A DNA stretch of 64,000 nt from positions 744,001-808,000 of the forward strand of contig JACPUU010000012.1 in NCBI GenBank assembly GCA_016192075.1, read 5' to 3'. Positions 1 to 7,058 of the stretch are shown piece after piece. Both the position numbers and the translations under genes were made by a program. The DNA comes from Bacteroidota bacterium. GTDB taxonomy: Bacteria > Bacteroidota > Bacteroidia > Flavobacteriales_D > Crocinitomicaceae. Within the stretch, counting starts at the first letter, position 1, and every line of letters begins with the position of its first letter. The notes beneath the pieces are model-generated. The model was given only the letters and a program-made list of their open reading frames with translations. It did no database searches and was not told the DNA's origin.

Positions 1-780
1 CAGTTCATTTCCCAGTTCAGCCGGTGAGGGATCAATGCAAAAACCAGCGTGCGCTGAGAAAAAGGGAGCTTTTACTTTTGCTGAAAGTTCAATGCCACGA
101 ATGCAATGCTGAATGGATTGTTGCCTGATGGTTTCATTTCTGCTGGCTAAATTCAGTACAAACGGAATTTCAGGTGCCGGAAAATAATTATGTGCAAAAC
201 GTTGTACCGGGGCAGTGATAAAATAGTCTTCCATTTTTTCATGGTAGGGCAACCCTGAACTGAATTCGAGCGCATAGTCAGCCGCCACTGAAATTGAAAT
301 TATTTCATCAATTGGTTTGCCCATGAATGCAAGCGTACTTACCAGCACCAGGAGCTGTTTTTTTACATCATACCGGTAAAAACTTATGGTCTCCTTTTTC
401 TCCAGCAGGCGAAACCCCAGGCCTGTATATAATGCAATGGCTGCGGTATTGATATTGTCTACCGATAAGCGGATGTGATCAACTTGTTTTTGCCGGGCAA
501 CTTCAAGCAGTTGCTCCATCATTTGTTTACCAAAGCCCCTGCCCGTATTTTCCTGCGCTACGGCAATGCCCAGCCAGGTAATTCCATTTTCCTGATCCAG
601 GTGACCGTAAGCTACCGGTGTTCCTTCATCATCAACCAGCAATGTTGTGTAGAGATGGTTTTCAAGACACTTCAGCTCTCTGGACTTAAAATACCGGAAA
701 CTGTCCAGGGAATTGCCTGCACGTTGAAGAAACGCTGTCAGCAGTTTAGTCTCAGGATATTTTACAGCTACAAATTTCAC
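1..780 (-). CDS. GNAT acetyltransferase fused to a sugar-phosphate isomerase-like TIM barrel (partial)
   Basis: The gene begins at a GTG (780-778) and runs off the left edge, so about 260 codons are visible. An in-frame stop at 796-798 leaves the GTG as the only credible start. Residues 1 to about 150 form a GNAT domain: the acetyl-CoA loop reads ENTGRGFGKQMM and the end of the fold reads NTAAIALYTGLGF. From about residue 160 the sequence looks like an AP-endonuclease-2 type TIM barrel (FVLNLASRNETIRQ, then FFSAHAGFC), the fold of sugar isomerases and epimerases. It starts 23 bp after the NeuB-like gene on the same strand, so it is probably cotranscribed and acts in making or acetylating a nonulosonic or related surface sugar. 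The substrate cannot be told. The fusion is seen directly; the pathway is inferred. Confidence 0.75.
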   Translation of the reverse strand, partial: MKFVAVKYPETKLLTAFLQRAGNSLDSFRYFKSRELKCLENHLYTTLLVDDEGTPVAYGHLDQENGITWLGIAVAQENTGRGFGKQMMEQLLEVARQKQVDHIRLSVDNINTAAIALYTGLGFRLLEKKETISFYRYDVKKQLLVLVSTLAFMGKPIDEIISISVAADYALEFSSGLPYHEKMEDYFITAPVQRFAHNYFPAPEIPFVLNLASRNETIRQQSIQHCIRGIELSAKVKAPFFSAHAGFCIDPSPAELGNEL

Positions 781-803
781 GTTAAAACGGCTTACTCATT
801 CTT

Positions 804-1826
804 CTATACATTATACAGCAGCACATCCATTGTAAATGCCTCATCCTGCTGCATATCCCTGTTTATTTTTTTTCCAATCAAAAAATCAGCATGTTTTGGA
901 GCCAGGCCGTTTGCAGGCCTTTTAAAACCCAGGTGGCTTGCGTCTATAACGGTTCCCTTAGGTAAAAAAGTATTGGCAACAATACTGCGGCGCATGCCAA
1001 ACGTATTCTTTTTTTCAGCTGCACCAGGTGTTTTAATTCCGCTGCCCAACGATTTTTCCACATTCCTGATTCCGGAAATCAGCTCCTGGAATTCGGCTGG
1101 CTCCAGTGAGCAGGAATGATCAGGACCCGGGAGATTTTTATCAAGCGTAAAATGCTTTTCAATAACTTCAGCCCCAAGCGCTACTGCCGCATAGCAGGCA
1201 TAATTGTTGGGAACATGATCTGAATAACCAACACGCACCCCAAGGGCATCACGCATGGTTTGCATGGCCAGAATATTGGAATCTTCAATAGCCGACGGAT
1301 AATCAGTGTTGCATTGCAATACAATAATATCTGTGTTTCCGGTACTTTTAATAGCCTCTAACGCTTCATAAACTTCAGCTATAGTTGCCATACCGGTAGA
1401 TATAATCATTTGCTTGCCAAAAGAAGCCACGTATTTTAAAAAGCCGGGCTCTACAAGCTGACCTGAGGCTATTTTAAATGCATCTACCCCCAGTTCATGC
1501 AACAAATCAGCATCTTCATGATTGTATGGTGTAGACAAAAAACGAATTTGTATTTTTTCACAATGGGCTTTGATCTTTCTGAAATCTTCTTTGGAAAGTT
1601 CCAGTTTTTTCAGCATCTCAAACTGGCTTTCAGCAGCATCTGTTACCTTCAACTGGTAGTTGGCCTTGGGTGAGGCATTGGTCACAATTTTTTCAGCCCT
1701 GAATGTTTGAAACTTGACACAATCAGCGCCAATTTTTTTGGCCATATCAGCCAGCTCAAGGGCCTTTTGCAGGTCACCGTTGTGATTGACACCGGCCTCA
1801 GCAATTATAAAAACATGTTGACTCAT
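804..1826 (-). CDS. neuB: N-acetylneuraminate synthase family protein (NeuB/LegI-like)
   Basis: This enzyme class condenses phosphoenolpyruvate with an N-acetylated hexosamine or its 2,4-diacetamido derivative to give a nine-carbon nonulosonic acid (sialic, legionaminic or pseudaminic) in the cytoplasm. The N-terminus carries the signature IIAEAGVNHNGD followed by GADCVKFQTF. The TIM barrel covers about residues 1-270, and a C-terminal SAF (antifreeze-like) domain includes RRSIVANTFLPKGTVI and KRPANGLAP. I start at the ATG at 1826 because homology begins there; the ORF could extend 9 codons upstream to 1853. At 340 residues the length is normal. Its neighbour at 780 (GNAT/TIM barrel) supports a glycan role. 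Sequence alone does not separate the sialic from the legionaminic type, so the symbol is a family-level name. Confidence 0.88.
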   Translation of the reverse strand: MSQHVFIIAEAGVNHNGDLQKALELADMAKKIGADCVKFQTFRAEKIVTNASPKANYQLKVTDAAESQFEMLKKLELSKEDFRKIKAHCEKIQIRFLSTPYNHEDADLLHELGVDAFKIASGQLVEPGFLKYVASFGKQMIISTGMATIAEVYEALEAIKSTGNTDIIVLQCNTDYPSAIEDSNILAMQTMRDALGVRVGYSDHVPNNYACYAAVALGAEVIEKHFTLDKNLPGPDHSCSLEPAEFQELISGIRNVEKSLGSGIKTPGAAEKKNTFGMRRSIVANTFLPKGTVIDASHLGFKRPANGLAPKHADFLIGKKINRDMQQDEAFTMDVLLYNV

Positions 1827-1938
1827 CAGGTAAATCTTGCCCGGGGTATCCAAAAATCAGGTGCATGTGCCGGGTAAAATTACCCTGACCGCTCCTGTTT
1901 CGTTCCCCGTGGTTTTGTACAAAAAACTAAGAAGTAAA

Positions 1939-1968
1939 GGTAACTATTATTTTGGTAAAATAATTACC
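1939..1968. repeat. AT-rich inverted repeat between glycan genes
   Basis: The arms GGTAACTATTATTTT and AAAATAATTACC surround a GGT loop and pair with a two-base bulge. The structure sits in the 323-bp gap between the glycosyltransferase gene (ends 2150) and the NeuB gene (starts 1826). It could be an operator or a weak terminator. The rest of the gap shows no ORF or RNA that I recognise. Confidence 0.4.
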
Positions 1969-2149
1969 TGAGCCTGTTGCCGGCATGTTATTTAAGTAAT
2001 CTGTCAATGTATGGCCAAACGGCTGATTTTTAGTCAAGGAATCAGGAGACCACAATAACCATGAAGGGTTTTAATAACCTGCTCCCCACAACCTTGCTAT
2101 GCTGTATTTGCGCACAACGTTGATGTTGGTGAATCACACCATCACCGCC

Positions 2150-3472
2150 TCATTGATTAAGCCGTGCTCTCAGAATTTCAGCAAGCTGACCAGTGAGATT
2201 TTTTCTTGAAAAAAGATCGGCCCCGGCAGAAGTAAAATCTTCTGTCGAACCAGAGAGCCACCCTTTTACGAGATCATTCATATAAGTGTGTAAGCCTGTT
2301 TCATCGGTATACCCGAAAATACCGCCGTTTCCGGCAGTGCGAATAATAGCAGCTGCATCACCATCGGTTGGCCCCACAAATACAACCGGCTTTTTAACCG
2401 CGAGGTATTCAAACAATTTGCCGGTTAAAATACCGCGGTTGTTGGGTACATCCGGTATAACCAGGAACAACGCATCAGCCTGTTTCATGTATGCCACAGC
2501 CTGTTTGTGTGGTACGTAGCCCATGAGGGTAACATTAGCTTCTATTTTTTCAGCTTTAAAAAGATCCAGAATATGTGCAGATACCTGGCCTACGAGTATC
2601 AAGCGTATTTTAACAGCGGCATAATCACGTGAAAGTTTTGCCAATGCTTTTGCCAGTGTCTCTAACCGGTAATTATCAGACAGGTTGCCTACATAACTGA
2701 TCACCCATTCATCCGCTTTTTTTGGCTCCGGAACAATTCCTTCAAAATCGGATGTATCATAGCCGTTGGGAATGACATAAATCTTGTCCGGATCAACAGC
2801 AGCTGACTTGGCCGCAAAAAGCTCCTTCAATCCTTCACTAACGGTAATGATACCGGTTGCCTGTTCCAGAACCGACCGCTCATAACGTGCATCTTTTTTA
2901 AGCGCCCATTGGGTGTGCTTCAGCTCTTTGTAATAATAGATATCTGTCCAGGGGTCACGCATGTCAGCGATCCAATTTACCCCTTTTGTGTTTTTTAACC
3001 TGAGTCCTACCAGGTGCGTAGAATGTGGCGGACCGGTTGTAATAACAAAGCTGATTTGCTCTGAATCAATAAGCTTCTCAGCAGTGTGGTAAGCATATTT
3101 GTTCCATCCACGGCGCGGATCAGGAATAAAAAAATTGCCGCGGATAAATCTGAAAACACGGTCCTTCAAACCCGGTTTTTGTTCACTTGAAAAGCCGGAA
3201 TGAGGTAATTTTTTTTTACCGCTGATGCGACGGTAAACGTTAAATGGTTCCCTGCTTTTGGTTTTGTGAACAGGCACACCGGGAATCACATCCGCCAACA
3301 ACGTTTCATCCATCAACGGATAGGAGGCATACGTTTCATCTACCGTAATAACCACCGGATCAAAACCAAACTGCGGGAGGTATTTGACAAATTTCAGCCA
3401 ACGCTGTACACCTGATCCCCCGCTGGGTGGCCAGTAATAGGTAATGATGAGAATTTTTTTTCGCTCCCCCAC
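2150..3472 (-). CDS. GT-B glycosyltransferase (family 4-like)
   Basis: The 440-residue protein has the two Rossmann-like halves of a GT-B enzyme. The N-terminal acceptor domain opens with ITYYWPPSGGSGVQRWLKF. The C-terminal donor half contains YVGNLSDNYRLETLAKAL, LMGYVPHKQAVAYMKQADAL and GKLFEYLAVKKPVVFVG, where the EYLA-KKPV segment is typical of sugar-nucleotide binding in group-1 transferases. The start is GTG (3472); no ATG lies nearby in frame. It begins 4 bp after the YfhO-like gene stops, so the two form an operon. Together with the NeuB genes downstream this suggests assembly of a surface polysaccharide or glycoprotein glycan. Donor and acceptor sugars are unknown. Confidence 0.85.
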   Translation of the reverse strand: MGERKKILIITYYWPPSGGSGVQRWLKFVKYLPQFGFDPVVITVDETYASYPLMDETLLADVIPGVPVHKTKSREPFNVYRRISGKKKLPHSGFSSEQKPGLKDRVFRFIRGNFFIPDPRRGWNKYAYHTAEKLIDSEQISFVITTGPPHSTHLVGLRLKNTKGVNWIADMRDPWTDIYYYKELKHTQWALKKDARYERSVLEQATGIITVSEGLKELFAAKSAAVDPDKIYVIPNGYDTSDFEGIVPEPKKADEWVISYVGNLSDNYRLETLAKALAKLSRDYAAVKIRLILVGQVSAHILDLFKAEKIEANVTLMGYVPHKQAVAYMKQADALFLVIPDVPNNRGILTGKLFEYLAVKKPVVFVGPTDGDAAAIIRTAGNGGIFGYTDETGLHTYMNDLVKGWLSGSTEDFTSAGADLFSRKNLTGQLAEILRARLNQ

Positions 3473-3476
3473 GTTA

Positions 3477-6400
3477 TTAAACGGTTTCTGAGCCCTCAGT
3501 CGTATCTTTTTTTACTGCAATAAAAATTCCAAATGCGAGCAGTAAAAGAATTCCAACTGACCCTGCATTGGCAATCATACCTGATTTTTTATACGACTCT
3601 AACTCATAAACAAACTCAATTTTATGTTCACCCGCAGTTAATTCAATGGCGCGCAAAACATAATTTACCCGCAGAACAGGAACCTCTGTGCCGTCTACAT
3701 AAGCCTTCCACCCCTCAGGATAATAAATTTCAGAAAAAACGGCAAGCTGCTTATCCGGCGAATTTGAGGTGTAAACCAGTTTATCAGGACTGTATGAAAC
3801 CATCTCAATAGTACCTGCAGCGGTATAGCTTTCTGCTGACACTTTATCCATAAACCGTTTGTCTACAATTGTCTCTTCTGCCGGATTCCATCCGGCCCTT
3901 CCCGCACTTTTTAATTTGAAAATTTTACTCACCAGGGAATCAGGCACCACATCATACATCCAGTTCAGTCCGGCTGAATCAGCAATGAGCGCTAGGGCTT
4001 CCTCCCCCACTGCCTCATAAGGCATTTGCTCAATAGCCATAGGCTCAGCCATACCCGGGAGAAGAATTTCTACTTTTTCACGGCCGGTGAGTATTTTGGT
4101 TTCTACCGGTGTACCGTCAATTCTAACCTCAACACCTTTCATGGCCGTAATTTCATACGTATTGCTTGCAGCCAATGCCACAATTTCTTCATCCGCATTG
4201 TTCACTGTTGTTATCTTTTTTGAAAACCAGGCATTGCCCAAAGCGGTTGTATTTTTACGCGTCAGAGCAGTGTTAACAACAACGCCGCTATTATCATACT
4301 GCGGCCGCAGGTAATACTTCACATTAAGCATATCAATTACTGACGGGTTGTTTTGTGATAAATGGAATTCAATAAGTTCCTGATACCTGCGCAACTTGGC
4401 ACCGTGATAACCACCAACCGATTTGTTGAAATACGATGTATAGGAACTGTTGAATGGATTACCTTCTTCAAAAACCCTGAAGTTTGAATTGCGGTTCAAC
4501 ATGCGGAAAGTCAGGTAATCTCTTTTCAATTCTTTTTCTCTGGCCACTGCTTTATCGTCTTTCAATTCTTTCTCCAAAACTGTTAATGCAGAATCAATAG
4601 CGAACTGAATGGACGGGTTAGCCTGAATTTCCAGTGCCAGAATCTGCTTTTCACCGTCACCGGCTTTAAATGGATAATCACGGTTATAAGTCTCTGTCCA
4701 CTGATCGTATTTTTTTCCGGTACCATCGGTATTCAGGTAACGCATATCTACAAAAAGCAGGTCAAATAAAACCAATGAGCCTAACACTCCAAGGAATGCA
4801 TATTTTGAAAAACTGGTACGCACAAATGCAAAAACCAAAGCACCACCCAGCACCAGGAAAACGAATGACCGCAGCACATCTTTTCTGAAAATTTCAATTC
4901 GTACATTTTCAAGCGAGGTAAAAAAATCAGCATACTGATCATACGTTGCAGGGTCTGAAATTCCCTGGAGATAATTAATTTCCTGGGCGCTCAAAAAGGT
5001 ATTAAAAGCAGAAGGTGCAACTAAAAATGCCAGCATAATAATTGCCATTCCGCCTGATACGCTATAGAATCCTTTCAGGTTCTTTTGAATTTCATCTTTT
5101 GCGGTTATAAGCTGCTGAAGGAAAAGAACAGCCAGCAGTGGTATGCACAATTCCGCTACCGATAAAACAATGGTAACAGCTCTGAACTTATTATACCCCG
5201 GCAGCACATCGAGGAAAAAATCTGTCAGACTGTGGGCAACAATCACATCACCTGCCAGAATAACAAGAAACAAAAGAGCGGTGTTTGCAAGTGAAAAAAC
5301 GAGTTGCTTTTTTTCATCCAGAAACATATTCACCATGTATAAAAGTATTGGCAGAATTACCAGCACAGAAACAAAGTTTTTACCCCAGCTCATAGCTACA
5401 ACAAGTAATGTAATGGTGAGTAGTGCCCATTTGTATTTATCTTTTACATAAACCACTGCCAGAAAGGCCAAAAACACAACAATGACCCCTAAATAAACAG
5501 GGCCTGAAGTACCAGGCTGATCACCCCAATACTGGTAATTTTCAGCCAGTACACTGCGGTATGCAGGGTCAGCATTTTTTAGTATATTTTTATTGGCTTC
5601 ATTTGAACCCAGCCGGATACTTTGTCCGCCTTTAAAATTTGGCACAATGAATGAAAAAGTTTCTGATCTGCCATAGCTCCAGGCAGTCACATAATCACGG
5701 TCAAGCCCTTCTGTCTTAATCTCTTTATTTGATTCGCCGGTTGGTGTTACGGTAAGCTCTGTGCCGCCACGAATGGTATTAGCAGCATATTCCATGGTTC
5801 CAAAAATATTACCGTAGTTAACCATTATTGCCAGTACGTACCCTACCAGCAAAAGACCTGTGATTTTGAAAAACTTCAGTAATTCACTTTTCTGCACATA
5901 ACGCACCAGTTCTACAATGCCAATCAATAGCAAAATAAACATCATGTAATAGGTAATCTGAATGTGGTTTGCTGCCAGCTCAATCATCATAAATACGCTG
6001 GATAGCGCAACGCCCAGGATCCAGTTTTTGAAGCGGTATGCCATTATAAACCCGGCTACCATAAATGCCGCAAAACCTATAGCCAAAGCTTTGGAATTGT
6101 GACCTACCTCCAGTATAATAATGGAATAAGATGAAAGCCCGAAAGCAATTGACCCGATAACACCGATCAGCGGCTTAATTCTCAAACTCTGACTCAGCAC
6201 ATAAAACCCCAGAAAATAAACCAGCAGACAAAAAACAGGGAACGGAAACCAAAGCCCTGCCGCTTTTACCAGAAAACGTGACAGCCAGGTACCTTCATAA
6301 ATTACGGATATTTGAGTAGCCGGCATACCCGAAAACATGGAGTTGGTCCATAAAACCTGGTCTCCGTCATTTTCTCTGTAATCCTGTATTTCACGGGATG

Positions 6401-6548
6401 AACCTGTAAAATTTACAATATCACTTTGCTTTAAACTATACCCCTGCAACGCCGGATAAAAATAAGCACATGAAATAAGCAGGAATATACCAATAGCTGC
6501 CAGGTGCCAGAGGTTTGATTTTTTTAAAAGTTTTTCTTTTAAGGTCAT
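3477..6548 (-). CDS. YfhO-family multi-pass membrane protein
   Basis: This 1023-residue protein starts with a hydrophobic helix (about residues 14-32, before YFYPALQGYSLKQSDIVNF), followed by roughly ten more membrane segments up to about residue 600. A periplasmic region follows (about 620-970), and one last helix near the end is followed by a basic tail. The layout and the early motif match the YfhO family, GT-C-like membrane proteins linked to glycosylation of cell-surface polymers such as teichoic acids in Firmicutes. Bacteroidota members are common but poorly characterised. The downstream glycosyltransferase starts 4 bp after the stop. A role in transferring sugars from a lipid carrier is an inference. 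Confidence 0.85.
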   Translation of the reverse strand: MTLKEKLLKKSNLWHLAAIGIFLLISCAYFYPALQGYSLKQSDIVNFTGSSREIQDYRENDGDQVLWTNSMFSGMPATQISVIYEGTWLSRFLVKAAGLWFPFPVFCLLVYFLGFYVLSQSLRIKPLIGVIGSIAFGLSSYSIIILEVGHNSKALAIGFAAFMVAGFIMAYRFKNWILGVALSSVFMMIELAANHIQITYYMMFILLLIGIVELVRYVQKSELLKFFKITGLLLVGYVLAIMVNYGNIFGTMEYAANTIRGGTELTVTPTGESNKEIKTEGLDRDYVTAWSYGRSETFSFIVPNFKGGQSIRLGSNEANKNILKNADPAYRSVLAENYQYWGDQPGTSGPVYLGVIVVFLAFLAVVYVKDKYKWALLTITLLVVAMSWGKNFVSVLVILPILLYMVNMFLDEKKQLVFSLANTALLFLVILAGDVIVAHSLTDFFLDVLPGYNKFRAVTIVLSVAELCIPLLAVLFLQQLITAKDEIQKNLKGFYSVSGGMAIIMLAFLVAPSAFNTFLSAQEINYLQGISDPATYDQYADFFTSLENVRIEIFRKDVLRSFVFLVLGGALVFAFVRTSFSKYAFLGVLGSLVLFDLLFVDMRYLNTDGTGKKYDQWTETYNRDYPFKAGDGEKQILALEIQANPSIQFAIDSALTVLEKELKDDKAVAREKELKRDYLTFRMLNRNSNFRVFEEGNPFNSSYTSYFNKSVGGYHGAKLRRYQELIEFHLSQNNPSVIDMLNVKYYLRPQYDNSGVVVNTALTRKNTTALGNAWFSKKITTVNNADEEIVALAASNTYEITAMKGVEVRIDGTPVETKILTGREKVEILLPGMAEPMAIEQMPYEAVGEEALALIADSAGLNWMYDVVPDSLVSKIFKLKSAGRAGWNPAEETIVDKRFMDKVSAESYTAAGTIEMVSYSPDKLVYTSNSPDKQLAVFSEIYYPEGWKAYVDGTEVPVLRVNYVLRAIELTAGEHKIEFVYELESYKKSGMIANAGSVGILLLLAFGIFIAVKKDTTEGSETV

Positions 6549-6607
6549 ATTGCCGATGAAATTTGTTTTGAGTTTAGTGTTATGCTTTTTTTAATTTCTT
6601 TAAATAA

Positions 6608-6615
6608 CAAGTATA
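6608..6615 (-). promoter_or_regulatory. Putative -7 element for the YfhO operon
   Basis: On the minus strand the sequence reads TATACTTG, a one-mismatch match to the Bacteroidota -7 consensus TAnnTTTG. It lies about 60 bases upstream of the YfhO-like start. I see no convincing -33 element. Confidence 0.35.
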
Positions 6616-6800
6616 AAAATCAGGTCTTCACACATCTGATTTTTCATTTATCAACCCGAACTTCTGCTGCATGCTGCTTCAAAAAATCCGGATTTAAAGT
6701 TAAAAATATCTTTTATATCCGTGGCAGTCTGTTTTACTTCGTTCAAATAGTGATCTGATAAGATAAATTAACACGTTGAGGGCGCGCACTAAATCACGTC

Positions 6801-7058
6801 TTATTTCACTTCTTCAAAATCAGTGAACTCAGCATTATCAAGTGATTTACGGTCAACTTTACCAATGGTTGTTTTTCCAAAATTGCGTTTGGTTTCTGCA
6901 GCCAGATGTTCATTTTCACGCTGCCGGCGAAGCATTTCTTTTTCTTCATCCAGGTTGCGTTTGGCAATCATCATACGCCCCACAACCCGCAGCACTACAA
7001 TAATACCAATAATAATCAGTACCGTTCTGAATACCGTTGTAATGGCTAAAAGTGTCAT
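6801..7058 (-). CDS. DUF4834 family small membrane protein
   Basis: The 85-residue protein has one N-terminal membrane helix (about residues 3-26), then a basic stretch and a charged, probably coiled segment (NLDEEKEMLRRQREN). It ends in an acidic tail, EFTDFEEVK. This is the plan of DUF4834, a Bacteroidota family of unknown function. Its ATG directly follows the carB stop codon with no gap, which implies translational coupling. The protein probably sits in the inner membrane with its tail in the cytoplasm. The link to pyrimidine or arginine synthesis is positional only. Confidence 0.8.
   Translation of the reverse strand: MTLLAITTVFRTVLIIIGIIVVLRVVGRMMIAKRNLDEEKEMLRRQRENEHLAAETKRNFGKTTIGKVDRKSLDNAEFTDFEEVK

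Noticed and set aside
475-1119. 214-codon plus-strand ORF across the GNAT fusion and NeuB genes
   Set aside because: It is antisense to two well-supported genes and its translation is low-complexity, without any domain.
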